Part shown: piece after piece, positions 43,152 through 54,141 of the stretch | Layout: each line of letters starts with the position of its first letter | Position numbering within the stretch: the stretch's first letter is position 1 | From: CAZEJS01 sp964512645 | GTDB lineage: Bacteria > Actinomycetota > Geothermincolia > Fen-727 > Anoxymicrobiaceae | Direction: 5' to 3' | Assembly (NCBI GenBank): GCA_964512645.1 | Contig: CAZEJS010000020.1 | Span: forward strand, 1 to 54,141 | DNA: 54,141 nt | Notes under the pieces: generated by a model | The model's database searches: none | Told to the model about the DNA's origin: nothing | What the model saw: only the letters and a program-made list of their open reading frames with translations | Position numbers and translations under genes: made by a program

Positions 43152-43152
<1 letters not shown>
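42028..43152 (+). CDS. carA: Carbamoyl-phosphate synthase small subunit with degenerate glutaminase site
   Basis: 374 residues; ATG at 42028. N-terminal CarA domain (about 1-165; EGEFFGEICFNTGMAGYQEMLTDPS) and a C-terminal class I glutamine amidotransferase domain (about 185-374; NVAAYDFGVRRSELRRL, LSSGPGDP, KFGHRGANQPV, TAQNHGFAVD). The nucleophile loop, GICLGHQ in active enzymes, is GVGIGHQ: Gly261 replaces the catalytic Cys. The His/Glu pair, HPEA in active enzymes, is HPAA: His349 is kept but Ala351 replaces Glu. Two of three catalytic residues are therefore lost while the rest of the fold is well conserved. It should bind CarB but not hydrolyse glutamine, leaving free ammonia as nitrogen donor. 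Overlaps carB by one base (TGATG). Confidence 0.95.
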
Positions 43153-46405
<3,253 letters not shown>

Positions 46406-46409
<4 letters not shown>

Positions 46410-47239
46410 GCGCGCTCTCCGCGCCGGTGCGTGCCGCCCGTTCGACGGGGGTGGTGACCAGGATCGATGAGGTCGCCAGGGATACCCGCGTCATCGCCTT
46501 CGACCTCGACGAGGCGCGGGAACCGCCCGTGCCCGGGCAGTTCTACCAGGTGGACTGCGGGGGAGGGCGCGAGCACCTGTTGCCGAGGCCGATAGCGGCG
46601 TTCGACGCCCGCACCGTCGCCGGCAGAGTCACTCTCGCCTTCATGGTTGTTTCCGTCGGCTGGGGCACTTCCCGGCTCTGTTCTCTCGCTCCCGGAGAAA
46701 CCGTCCGCATGTTGGGGCCCCTCGGAGCTGGCTTCGAACTGCCGGGGGAGGGGCGCCCGCTCCTGGTCGGAGGGGGAGTGGGCATCGCGCCGTTGCACTA
46801 CCTCGCGGTGTCGATGGACCGGCGGGGCAGGGACTACGAGTTCCTGGTGGGAGTGACGACGGCCGAAAGGTTCCCCATCGCGCTCTCTCCGCTCCAGGGT
46901 CGCGTCGAGCTCGTCACCGATGACGGCAGCGCCGGGGAAAAAGGCCTTGTTTGTGATTTCGTCGGCGCCAGGCTCGACCTGGGTTCGTTCTCGGCGGTCT
47001 GTACCTGCGGCCCGGAGCGGATGATGGCCGTGGTGGCCCGTGAGTCCGAGGCGCGTGGCATACCCTGCCAGGTATCGCTCGATTCGAGGATGGCCTGCGG
47101 CATCGGGGCGTGCAGGGGTTGCGTGAAGCCCCGGGCGCGGGGCGGGAACCTGTGCGTTTGCACTGACGGCCCCGTGTTCGATTCCAGGTCTGTAGAATGG
47201 AGTTCCCTCGAGCCCGAGGCACGAAGCGGGCGCGGTTGA
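46406..47239 (+). CDS. pyrK: Dihydroorotate dehydrogenase B electron transfer subunit
   Basis: 277 residues, ATG overlapping the carB stop (ATGA). FAD/NAD-binding ferredoxin-reductase fold: PGQFYQVDCGGG...LLPRPIA for FAD, LLVGGGVGIAPLHYLA for NAD. The C-terminal 2Fe-2S site has C231, C236, C239 and C250 or C252 (ACGIGACRGC...LCVC). Passes electrons from PyrD to NAD. Together with pyrD it forms the type 1B heterotetramer. The N-terminus is about 10 residues longer than usual. Confidence 0.95.
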
Positions 47240-47268
47240 GAGGTCCGCGGCGGTAAGAAGGAAGTGAG

Positions 47269-48183
47269 ATGGCGGTCGATCTATCGGTGAACCTGGCGGG
47301 GATAGAGCTTTCGAACCCGGTCGTACTCGCGTCGGGCACTGCCGGCTACGGCACCGAGCTGGCCCCGTTCATCGACCTGCGCAAGCTGGGGGCGATAGTG
47401 CTGAAGTCGGTTACCGTCGAGCCGCGGGGCGGCAACAGGGGGCCGAGGATATGGGAGACGCCCTGCGGCCTGCTGAACTCCATCGGGCTGGAGAACATGG
47501 GAATCGACGCGCTCGTGGAGGATGTGCTTCCGGCGGTAGCGGACCTGGAGGTGCCGGTGTTTGCGAGTGTCGCGGGCGATACCGTTCGCGATTTCGCGCG
47601 TCTCGGCGCCAGGCTGGAGGGGGCGCCAGGAGTTGTGGGGCTGGAGGTCAACGTTTCGTGTCCCAACGTGGAAAGAGGAGGCATCCAGTTCGGGGACGAC
47701 CCGGGCGCGACGAAGGCCGTTGTCAAGGCGGTCCGGGAGAACTGCTCGCTTCCGCTTTTTGTCAAGCTGTCGTCGGCCGTCACCAGCATTACGCTGATCG
47801 CCGAAGCCGCGGGTGAAGCGGGGGCGTCGGGACTTTCCCTGATCAACACGATTCCGGGCCTTGCCGTGGACCACGTGAAACGGCGCCCCAGGCTTGGGGG
47901 CGTGACCGGTGGTCTCTCCGGCCCGGCGATCAAGCCGGTGGCGCTCAAGGCGGTATGGGATTGCCACAGGGCGACCGGGCTGCCTATCCTCGGAGGAGGC
48001 GGTGTCTATGACGCCGTTGACGCGCTGGAGTTCCTGATTGCCGGGGCGACGGCGGTGTCGGTGGGGAGCGCGGTCTTTCAGGACCCGCTGAGGATTGCTG
48101 CGATTGTCGACGGCCTGCCTCGGGCGGTTGATGAAGCCGGGGGAAGCTCGGCTCGAGAGATGACGGGGACACTGCGGGCTTGA
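47269..48183 (+). CDS. pyrD: Dihydroorotate dehydrogenase B catalytic subunit
   Basis: 304 residues. FMN barrel with the class 1B catalytic Cys131 in VNVSCPNV, KSVTVEPRGGN...ETPCGLLNSIGLEN near the N-terminus, LINTIPGLAVD and the phosphate-binding GGGGV...A and ATAVSVGSAVF segments. A small Arg/Ala-rich tail follows. Works with PyrK and NAD. The ribosome binding site AGAAGGAAG lies just before the ATG. Followed by a repeat-bearing gap before pyrF. Confidence 0.97.
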   Translation: MAVDLSVNLAGIELSNPVVLASGTAGYGTELAPFIDLRKLGAIVLKSVTVEPRGGNRGPRIWETPCGLLNSIGLENMGIDALVEDVLPAVADLEVPVFASVAGDTVRDFARLGARLEGAPGVVGLEVNVSCPNVERGGIQFGDDPGATKAVVKAVRENCSLPLFVKLSSAVTSITLIAEAAGEAGASGLSLINTIPGLAVDHVKRRPRLGGVTGGLSGPAIKPVALKAVWDCHRATGLPILGGGGVYDAVDALEFLIAGATAVSVGSAVFQDPLRIAAIVDGLPRAVDEAGGSSAREMTGTLRA

Positions 48184-48324
48184 CGCGGCCGGGGGCGCCC
48201 GTACAGGGCTCGGGGCGTGTCCCGCGGCCCTGCGGGCAGGGCATCTCGGCAACGCATATCCCGCGGCCGCCCCCCGCGTGTCCCGCGGCCCTGCGGGCAT
48301 GGCTCGAACGGAAGAGGAGTTGAT
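48184..48324. repeat. Intergenic direct repeat between pyrD and pyrF
   Basis: A 24-base sequence occurs at 48215-48238 and again, identical, at 48276-48299. It begins GCGTGTCCCGC and ends CCTGCGGGCA; each copy contains a CCCGC...GCGGG hairpin. A partial copy (TCCCGCGGCC) lies between them near 48259-48268. Resembles a small extragenic palindromic element rather than a promoter. Confidence 0.7.
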
Positions 48325-49083
48325 TTGGCGACTGAAGAGACCGAGGGGCTGAGCCCCCTCATACTGGCACTGGATACCGCCGATCTCGACGAGGCGCGGC
48401 GGCTCGCCGACACTGTCAGACCATGGGTCGACGTAGTCAAAGTGGGCCTGCAGCTTTATTCGGCCGTTGGGATTAAAGCGGTCGAGAAGCTCGCGGGGGA
48501 CGGGTTCAGGGTGTTTCTCGATGTCAAAATGATGGACATACCGAACACCGTGGCCTCAGCCTGCCTGGCCCTGTGCGAGCACGAGCCGTTGATGCTCACT
48601 CTCCATACGATGGGCGGGCAGGAGATGATGCGGGCCGCGGACATCGCGGTCCGTGAATGCTGCGAGTCCGGTCACTTGAGGAGGCCACTGCTGATAGGGG
48701 TAACTGTCCTCACCAGCATGGATATCCTGGCCTTGAAGAAGATCGGGGTAGGGGACCCGGTAGAGGAACAGGTGGTCAGGCTGGCAAAACTCGCCAGGGA
48801 TTCCGGGATGGACGGTCTGGTCACTTCCCCGCTGGAGACGTTGCCGGTAAGGCGCGAGGTCGGCGATAGCATGGTCTTCATCACTCCGGGAGTGAGGCTC
48901 GCCGGCGGCGGCAACGACGACCAGAAACGTGTTGCCACGCCTTTCGAGGCGATGCGCGCGGGGGCCGATTTCCTTGTGGTCGGCCGGCCGGTGTACCGGG
49001 CGGAGGACCCCGGCGCCGTGGCTTCGGAGATGCTGGAGGACGCCAGGCGCGCCGCCCTGCCCGGGGAGGCCCTCGATGAGTGA
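48325..49083 (+). CDS. pyrF: Orotidine 5'-phosphate decarboxylase
   Basis: 252 residues from TTG at 48325 with GAAGAGGAG six bases upstream; an open frame further upstream covers only the repeat region. Short type I OMP decarboxylase: LILALDTADLDEA, VKVGLQLY, the catalytic FLDVKMMDIPNT block (Asp-x-Lys...Asp), and FITPGVRLAGG...QKRVATPFEA with the phosphate-binding VVGRPVYRA. Releases CO2 from OMP to give UMP. Its end overlaps pyrE by 8 bases. Confidence 0.96.
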   Translation: MATEETEGLSPLILALDTADLDEARRLADTVRPWVDVVKVGLQLYSAVGIKAVEKLAGDGFRVFLDVKMMDIPNTVASACLALCEHEPLMLTLHTMGGQEMMRAADIAVRECCESGHLRRPLLIGVTVLTSMDILALKKIGVGDPVEEQVVRLAKLARDSGMDGLVTSPLETLPVRREVGDSMVFITPGVRLAGGGNDDQKRVATPFEAMRAGADFLVVGRPVYRAEDPGAVASEMLEDARRAALPGEALDE

Positions 49084-49642
49084 CGGTTTCGACGCCCTCG
49101 AGGCCCTGGAGTCCTGCGGCGCTCTGCAGAGAGGTCATTTCAGACTCTCGTCGGGGCGCCACAGCGATGCCTACGTGCAGTGCTCGAGGCTGCTCAAAGA
49201 CCCCGCGATGGCGCTCGAAGCCGGACGCGCCATCGCCGACATGGTCCCCGGGCCGGTGGACGTCGTCCTCAGCCCGGCGCTGGGGGCCGTCCTGATCGGG
49301 TTCACCACCGCTGTCGCGCTGGGGGTGGAATCGATATTCGCCGAGAGGGTCGATGGAGAGATGGCGCTCCGCCGCGGCTTTCGCCTGGAGCCGGGGGCCA
49401 GGGTGCTGCTGGTCGAAGACGTGATAACCACCGGGGGTTCCATCATGGAGCTGGCCCGCCTGGTCGATAACGCGCGGGCCCACGTCTCCGCCCTGGCCTG
49501 CATCGTCCAGCGCGGGCCGGTCGATTCCGGAGGGCTGCCCCTGTTTGCCCTGGCCAGGGTCGAAGCCGATTCGTACGCGCCTGAAGAGTGCCCGCGGTGC
49601 GCGGAGGGAGCCCCGTTGGATTCTCCGGGGAGCAGGTACTGA
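49076..49642 (+). CDS. pyrE: Orotate phosphoribosyltransferase
   Basis: 188 residues; ATG overlapping the pyrF stop. The PRPP-binding motif VLLVEDVITTGGSIMEL lies at about 116-132, with HFRLSSGRHSDAYVQCSRL near the N-terminus for orotate/PRPP contact and FAERVDGEMALRRGF in the flexible loop. Transfers ribose-5-phosphate to orotate. Ends with a cysteine pair (CPRC) that could hold a metal. Last gene of the pyr operon. Confidence 0.95.
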   Translation: MSDGFDALEALESCGALQRGHFRLSSGRHSDAYVQCSRLLKDPAMALEAGRAIADMVPGPVDVVLSPALGAVLIGFTTAVALGVESIFAERVDGEMALRRGFRLEPGARVLLVEDVITTGGSIMELARLVDNARAHVSALACIVQRGPVDSGGLPLFALARVEADSYAPEECPRCAEGAPLDSPGSRY

Positions 49643-49778
49643 TGTCGCAAACCGCTTTGCCGCTCCAGTGTACGAGTCCCGCCGTTTCTCGTATACTCTC
49701 ACTTGTCGCCACCTGTTCCGGCGGACGCACCCGGCGTGGAGCAAGAGCGTTGTTCAACGTGACCGCGGTTGGTCGAAA
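49643..49778 (+). promoter_or_regulatory. Intergenic region before gmk
   Basis: 136 bases. A TATACT at 49692-49697 could be the -10 of the gmk-rpoZ-coaBC unit, but I see no matching -35. In Streptomyces a gene for integration host factor lies here; the space is too short for it. Confidence 0.35.
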
Positions 49779-50339
49779 ATGAGCTCCCGTGGCAGGCTTT
49801 TCGTGGTTGCCGGGCCCTCGGGCGCGGGCAAGACGACGGTGATCAGGGAAGCTCGCAAGCTCGTCGATGTCGACCTGTCGGTGTCCGTGACGACTCGACA
49901 ACCCAGGCCCGGAGAGGTCGACGGAGTCGATTACATCTTCGTCACGGAGGACGAGTTCGATCGCCTGGCGGAAGCGAGTGAGTTTCTCGAATGGGAAGAG
50001 GTGTACGGCAGCAGGTACGGCACGCCGCGCCGGCGGGTCGAGGAAGCCCTGGAGCGCGGACGGGACGTCCTGCTAGAGATCGACGTCAAGGGCGCCCGGG
50101 CCGTCAAGGCGAGCATGCCCGGGGCGCTGCTGGTGTTCGTGATGCCACCGGGCGAAGGGGCTCTGAGGGAGCGGCTTGAGGGGAGAGCCGACGGAAAGAC
50201 CGAAATAGAGAGCAGGCTGGCAGTAGCGCCGGTGGAGCTGGAGGCGGGGACCAGGGAGTTCGATCTGGTCATAGTGAACGACGTGCTCGAGAGCGCGGCG
50301 GACAAGCTGGCAAAGGTTCTGAGAGGAGAGGCATTCTGA
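49779..50339 (+). CDS. gmk: Guanylate kinase
   Basis: 186 residues from ATG at 49779. P-loop AGPSGAGKTTV (11-21), GMP-binding TTRQPRPGEVDGVDYIFVTEDEF, EWEEVYGSRYGTPRRRVEEAL and the ATP-lid Arg segments. Phosphorylates GMP to GDP. The frame is open further upstream but lacks a better start. Its TGA overlaps the rpoZ ATG by one base. Confidence 0.95.
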   Translation: MSSRGRLFVVAGPSGAGKTTVIREARKLVDVDLSVSVTTRQPRPGEVDGVDYIFVTEDEFDRLAEASEFLEWEEVYGSRYGTPRRRVEEALERGRDVLLEIDVKGARAVKASMPGALLVFVMPPGEGALRERLEGRADGKTEIESRLAVAPVELEAGTREFDLVIVNDVLESAADKLAKVLRGEAF

Positions 50340-50620
50340 TGGAAGAGAAGATGACGATGGTGAACCCGAGGATCGAAACCCTCCTGGAGCATTCGGAGAA
50401 CAAGTTCACGCTGGTCATCGAGTCGGCGAAGAGGGCGCGACAGATCACGAATTTCCAGAAGCGCCTCGGCGAGGGGTTTGGGGGGGTCGCCCCGATGAGG
50501 CTCGAGGACATATCGAAGAAGCCCCTGACGATCGCCCTGGAGGAGATTTCCGAGGGAAAGATAGAGTACGACCGCCCCACGGGCGACGACGCGCTGGAAG
50601 ACGACGAGCAGGGGGAATGA
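50339..50620 (+). CDS. rpoZ: RNA polymerase omega subunit
   Basis: 93 residues. VNPRIETLLEHSENKFTLVIESAKRARQI is the conserved omega core, which clamps the beta-prime C-terminus. KKPLTIALEEISEGKIEY follows, then an acidic tail of about 18 residues. Always found after gmk in actinobacteria and Firmicutes. A stretch of about 20 residues between RQI and KKPL is longer than in E. coli and similar to actinobacterial omega. Confidence 0.93.
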   Translation: MEEKMTMVNPRIETLLEHSENKFTLVIESAKRARQITNFQKRLGEGFGGVAPMRLEDISKKPLTIALEEISEGKIEYDRPTGDDALEDDEQGE

Positions 50621-50624
50621 GGCG

Positions 50625-51824
50625 TTGGCCGACCTCGACGGCAGGAACGTGCTCATAGGCGTCAGTGGCGGGATAGCCGCTTACAAGATTCCCGAACTGG
50701 TCCGGCTGCTGGTCAAGGCGGGGGCCTGTGTGAAGGTTGTCATGACCGAGGGGGGCTGCCAGTTCGTGACACCCCTGACGTTCAGGACGCTCACCGGGAA
50801 CCCTGTGGCCACCACCCTGTGGTCGGATCCGTGCTCCGCCTTCCCTCATATATCGCTGTCCGACGAGGCCGACCTCATAGTCGTGGCTCCGGCAACGGCG
50901 AACATAATCGCCAAGATGGCCAACGGCATCGGAGACGACCTGCTATCGACGACGCTGATCGCCGCGCGGTCCCCCGTTGTGGTCGCACCGACGATGAACA
51001 GCCGCATGTACCTGAACCCGGTCACCCAGGAGAACCTCCGGAAGATCCGCGAGACAGGGGCAATCGTCGTCGATCCCAGCGAGGGGAGCCTCGCGTGCCG
51101 GACTCAAGGGGTAGGGAGGATGGCGGAGCCCCCCGAGATAATGGCGGTCATCGAGCGCGAACTCGCCCTACGGGCCGACCTCTCGGGAAAAAGGATCCTG
51201 GTCACGGCGGGACCGACCAGGGAGCACATCGATCCGGTGAGGTTCCTGTCGAATCCCTCCACCGGTCTGATGGGCTACGCGGTGGCCGAACGTGCGTCGC
51301 GGAGGGGAGCCATCGTCACGCTCGTATCCGGCCCGGTCGGGCTGCCGTGTCCCGTCGGAGTCGAACGGGTCGACGTGGTATCGGCGGAGGAGATGAAAGG
51401 CGCGGTGATCGAGCGGCTGGAGGAAAACGATGTGCTCGTCATGGCAGCCGCGGTTGCCGACTACACCGTTTCCTCGCCTTCGGCTACCAAGGTGAAAAAG
51501 AGCGGGGGAGTACCCCGGCTCGAGTTGAAGGCGACCGACGACATAATCAAGTCGATCACCCCGCTGAAGGGCGGGCGTATCGTGGTGGGCTTCGCGGCCG
51601 AGACTGACAGTGTCGTGGAGAACGCCCTGGGAAAGCTTGTCGACAAAGACCTGGATCTCATAGTAGCGAATCAGGTGGCCGTGCCCGGGTCGGGGTTCGG
51701 CGCCAGCACCGACCTTGCGGCGGTCATTTCCCGGGGTCAGAAAACGGCGGAACTCGAGCTGATGTCGAAGGCCGAACTGGCGGACCTGCTGCTCGACCGG
51801 CTGTCCGGGTTGTTCAGGGATTGA
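50625..51824 (+). CDS. coaBC: Bifunctional phosphopantothenoylcysteine decarboxylase / phosphopantothenate-cysteine ligase
   Basis: 399 residues, TTG start. CoaC half (1-180): IGVSGGIAAYK, active-site His75 in FPHISLSD, PTMNSRM (Asn125; usually PAMNxxM) and Cys158 in SLACRTQGVGRM. CoaB half (190-399): ILVTAGPTREHIDPVRFLSNPSTGLMG (usually SSGKMG), MAAAVADYTVSSPSATKVKK and GFAAETD, with VANQV. Makes phosphopantetheine for coenzyme A. In Streptomyces the order gmk-rpoZ-coaBC is the same. Confidence 0.96.
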   Translation: MADLDGRNVLIGVSGGIAAYKIPELVRLLVKAGACVKVVMTEGGCQFVTPLTFRTLTGNPVATTLWSDPCSAFPHISLSDEADLIVVAPATANIIAKMANGIGDDLLSTTLIAARSPVVVAPTMNSRMYLNPVTQENLRKIRETGAIVVDPSEGSLACRTQGVGRMAEPPEIMAVIERELALRADLSGKRILVTAGPTREHIDPVRFLSNPSTGLMGYAVAERASRRGAIVTLVSGPVGLPCPVGVERVDVVSAEEMKGAVIERLEENDVLVMAAAVADYTVSSPSATKVKKSGGVPRLELKATDDIIKSITPLKGGRIVVGFAAETDSVVENALGKLVDKDLDLIVANQVAVPGSGFGASTDLAAVISRGQKTAELELMSKAELADLLLDRLSGLFRD

Positions 51825-51941
51825 AAGCGACCGCCCACAGAGCAGGCTGTTCCGATCGCGCCGTGAGGGAAAATAAAATCAAGAAGGTTCGGGCGAATGC
51901 CGACCTAGTCATTAAACGGGCCTTCGAGGGCGGAAGCGGTA

Positions 51942-52331
51942 ATGAAGGAAAAGATCTCGGGTATCGTACAGAACATCTCAACTAACCCGTTCCAGACATT
52001 TTCGCGCGGCAAGTCCAGGGACTCCGCCGTGTTCACCTTCGATATCTCCTTCGACCTCGTGGACGAGGAGGGCCGGAGCAGGCACATCTGGTTCAACAGG
52101 TCATTCCGCCTGCCTCCCAGGCTCGCAGATGGTGACCAGCTCGAGATAGTTGGTCGCCGGGGCTACCTCTTCGGGCTTCTGGGGCGCCGCAACTTCTACG
52201 CGCTGCGCATTGTCGACAAGCAGCGCAAAAGGGAGTACACTCCGTGGCGCAACATCGTTATGGGCGATGAGCGCAAGGCGCACGACAGGTCGGATGATAC
52301 CCAGGCTTCGTCCGAGACGACGGTCGCCTGA
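51942..52331 (+). CDS. Conserved-looking protein of unknown function
   Basis: 129 residues, ATG with a weak GGAAG upstream. Mostly beta-strand pattern in the first 100 residues (ISGIVQNISTN, SAVFTFDISFDLVD, HIWFNRSFRLPPRLADGDQLEIVGRRGYLF, NFYALRIVDKQ). This would fit an OB-fold-like small barrel with a GDxLEIVG turn. A charged, acidic tail (about 108-129) follows. No signal peptide, no membrane helix. I do not recognise a family. Stands alone between coaBC and tRNA-Leu, just left of the integration site. Confidence 0.65.
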   Translation: MKEKISGIVQNISTNPFQTFSRGKSRDSAVFTFDISFDLVDEEGRSRHIWFNRSFRLPPRLADGDQLEIVGRRGYLFGLLGRRNFYALRIVDKQRKREYTPWRNIVMGDERKAHDRSDDTQASSETTVA

Positions 52332-52371
52332 CCGTCGAGCCGATGCACCGTTTCATCACCCAGCCGCACAC

Positions 52372-52460
52372 GTCGGAGTGGCGGAATTTGGTAGACGCGC
52401 TAGGTTGAGGGCCTAGTGGAGCGAAGCTCCATGGGGGTTCGAGTCCCCCCTCCGACACCA
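52372..52460 (+). tRNA. tRNA-Leu(GAG)
   Basis: 89 bases including encoded CCA. Acceptor GTCGGAG pairs with CTCCGAC. D-arm GCG...GCG with GGT, anticodon stem CTAGG/CCTAG around TTGAGGG (anticodon GAG at 52407-52409), long class II variable arm TGGAGCGAAGCTCCA, T-arm GGGGG-TTCGAGT-CCCCC. Complete and unbroken. Its 3' two thirds overlap the end of the minus-strand recombinase gene, so it is the probable attachment site of an element to the right. Confidence 0.97.
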
Positions 52461-54141
52461 CTTAACCCCCACGGAGGGGGTGCACCCTCAACCTCGCTCG
52501 CAAAAGGGGACGTCACGTCCACAGAGACCCAGACTGTGTCTGCCTTGGGATCGTACTGGGCTTGAAGGTCGAATGCCCCGAAGAGTCCCCGTTTGACCTC
52601 AGGAGAAGCCTCTCGAAGAGCCTCGGATAGGTCTGGGACCTTCGCAAGGTGATCCTGGAGACTTACAGCATTTGCCTTCTGGGGTTCCGCAGCCAGTATT
52701 TCGCCAAGCTTGGCCTCCAGTCTCTTCCGCTCGGCGGCAGCCTCGTTGATCCAGGTAACGATGGTTTTCACGTCTGCGCCAGCGTCCTGGAGTTCCTTGT
52801 ACCCTTCGATTTTCTTTTCCACCCTGTCGAGTTTGGCTTGGATTGCAGCCAGGGTTTCCTTCCACTCCTTTTCCGTCTTGCGAAGGTTCTGCTCGAACTC
52901 GATCTCGACGAGGTCCAGACGCTCGTTCCCGAATACACGCTTGCAGAACCAGGAGTCAACCTCATCAATCAGTTTGTCTTCACGGATGAAGACGTTCTTG
53001 GGATGACCGGTCCGCTCCATGCCGCTGTCACCTACCTCATCGCGGTACTTGCACCGGTAGTACACGGTCCCGTTAGACCTGTGAGGCTGCATCAGTTTCC
53101 CACAGATGGCGCAGCGAATCATTCCTCGGAAGACGTGAACCCTGCCTTCAGCGATATTGCATTTCTCGACGACAGCCCGCTTCCTGCTACCTATCATCTC
53201 TTGGGCCTGCTCGAAGACCTCTGTCGATATGATCGCGTCGTGTGCTTGTTCATCTGACCAGATCCACTCGGATTCCGGGTAAGGTATGCGTATTTTCTTC
53301 TCTCGGAGGGTTGCAGGATCGGTCAGCACCAAACGCTTTTTTCTCTTCCAGATAAGCCTCCCGGTGTAGACCGGGTTACGGAGGATCGCGCGCACCGTTG
53401 ATTGCGTCCATGCGTTCGGTAGAAGGTGTCCCGACCTGGAGGGCGGATCCCCCTTCGACCCCGCCCTCTTCCAGGAGTACCATTCGGGGGAGTCTACCCC
53501 AGTATCGTTCAGGCTTGTGGCGATTGATTTAAGGCCATGTCCCTGGAAGACGAACATTTCAAACATCTTTTCTACAATCGGTCCCGAGATGGGATCGATT
53601 TTGAATTTGACGTGTGGGTTCTTCTTCGGATTATCTCTTGGAATGAGAAGTTCGTCATAGCCGTAGGGGACGCGGCCACCGTTCGAGTATCCAAGTTCTT
53701 TGAGGTTCTCGGTCATCCCTGCTCTACTTCGTGCCTTTGTGCGCTTTTTCTCAGTACCCGCAACAACGGCCTTGACCCCCCTGGTCAAAGACGTGTCGGT
53801 GTTCCTCGGGTCGCTGCTATCTGTGGACTCGAAGATCACTACCCCGACCGGGTTAAGCACTTTCTCGACCAGGTCATAGACTCCAGCGCCTCGCGATATC
53901 CGATCGATATCGTAGACGATTACATGGTCGAACTCCCTGTCTGGGCTGATTGCCGCGTACAGGAGCTGCTGCAGACCAGGCCGAAGATAGTCGTCTCCTT
54001 TGTAGCCCTCGTCCACAAAGTCGGCAACGATGTGTGAGTCGGGATAGGAGTTGGCGAGACTCATTTCACATTCGGCTCGCTGATAACCGTTAGAGTCCCC
54101 GCTAGTGGTGTATGAAGGTAGAGCAAGCTGAGGGGTTGCCC
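52400..54141 (-). CDS. Large serine recombinase, 5' end outside the window
   Basis: About 579 codons in the window; the frame is still open at the right edge and no catalytic N-terminal Ser is seen, so the true start is beyond 54141. Visible from the edge: the resolvase domain core (FVDEGYKGDDYLRPGLQQLL, DHVIVYDIDRISRG), a recombinase domain (YGYDEL, ATSLNDTGVDSP, WTQSTVRAILRNPVYTGRLIWKRKKR), a zinc-ribbon-like part with CAIC and YRC, a coiled coil (about 120-190 before the stop) and the C-terminal end. It integrates or excises DNA without host factors. The last ~20 codons lie in the tRNA-Leu gene, with the TAG in the anticodon stem. Base composition is visibly less G+C-rich than its neighbours. 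Confidence 0.93.
   Translation of the reverse strand, partial: ATPQLALPSYTTSGDSNGYQRAECEMSLANSYPDSHIVADFVDEGYKGDDYLRPGLQQLLYAAISPDREFDHVIVYDIDRISRGAGVYDLVEKVLNPVGVVIFESTDSSDPRNTDTSLTRGVKAVVAGTEKKRTKARSRAGMTENLKELGYSNGGRVPYGYDELLIPRDNPKKNPHVKFKIDPISGPIVEKMFEMFVFQGHGLKSIATSLNDTGVDSPEWYSWKRAGSKGDPPSRSGHLLPNAWTQSTVRAILRNPVYTGRLIWKRKKRLVLTDPATLREKKIRIPYPESEWIWSDEQAHDAIISTEVFEQAQEMIGSRKRAVVEKCNIAEGRVHVFRGMIRCAICGKLMQPHRSNGTVYYRCKYRDEVGDSGMERTGHPKNVFIREDKLIDEVDSWFCKRVFGNERLDLVEIEFEQNLRKTEKEWKETLAAIQAKLDRVEKKIEGYKELQDAGADVKTIVTWINEAAAERKRLEAKLGEILAAEPQKANAVSLQDHLAKVPDLSEALREASPEVKRGLFGAFDLQAQYDPKADTVWVSVDVTSPFASEVEGAPPPWGLSGVGGGTRTPMELRSTRPST

Overview
The window is a high-GC bacterial scaffold with one 100-N gap (33098-33197), which fits an assembled or metagenome-derived genome. 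It most likely comes from an actinobacterium, probably a deep-branching uncultured lineage. The gene order aroC-aroK-aroB / efp-nusB / pyrR-pyrB-pyrC-carA-carB-pyrD-pyrF / gmk-rpoZ-coaBC is the order I know from Streptomyces and relatives, and the EF-P protein starts with the actinobacterial sequence ASTADFRNGL. The placement is inference; no rRNA is present.

Layout: (1) 131-6987, three large multi-spanning envelope proteins, two of them paralogues and one a DUF2723/TPR protein. (2) 7225-11936, a prepilin peptidase, then a small excisionase-type DNA-binding protein with pilM, pilN, pilO and a PilP/GspC-like gene. (3) 12082-15413, shikimate genes aroC, aroK, aroB and aroQ. (4) 15478-37696, a block of about 22 kb that splits the conserved actinobacterial gene order. 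It holds an ECF sigma factor with a DUF5667 membrane protein, four class III (G|FxxxE) prepilins plus a giant PilX-like protein, a double-thioredoxin/CcdA protein, a lipoprotein, a zinc-finger membrane protein, a surface metallophosphoesterase with 115-residue repeats, an M24 peptidase, a B12-type radical SAM enzyme and a tandem-GT2 glycosyltransferase. (5) 37962-38968, efp and nusB. (6) 38976-49642, a complete de novo UMP operon behind a PyrR attenuator: pyrR, pyrB, pyrC, carA, carB, pyrK, pyrD, pyrF, pyrE. (7) 49779-52460, gmk, rpoZ, coaBC, an unknown gene and tRNA-Leu(GAG). (8) 52400 to the right edge, a large serine recombinase that overlaps the tRNA and runs out of the window, probably the edge of an integrated element.

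How the genes work together: the prepilin peptidase processes the pilins, PilMNO/PilP form the inner-membrane assembly platform, and the Cys-containing giant minor pilins sit around a CcdA/thioredoxin protein that could set their disulfides. The motor ATPases and platform protein (PilB, PilT, PilC) are not here. The two pilin transcription units (from 19227 and from 24749) share a near-identical promoter-like block.

Most notable observations: CarA, inside an otherwise intact pyrimidine operon, has lost two of the three glutaminase catalytic residues (Cys to Gly261, Glu to Ala351), predicting ammonia-dependent carbamoyl-phosphate synthesis. efp appears to start at an AUC codon placed 6 nt after a perfect Shine-Dalgarno sequence. 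The N gap lies inside a DNA-identical tandem repeat and is probably a collapsed repeat array.
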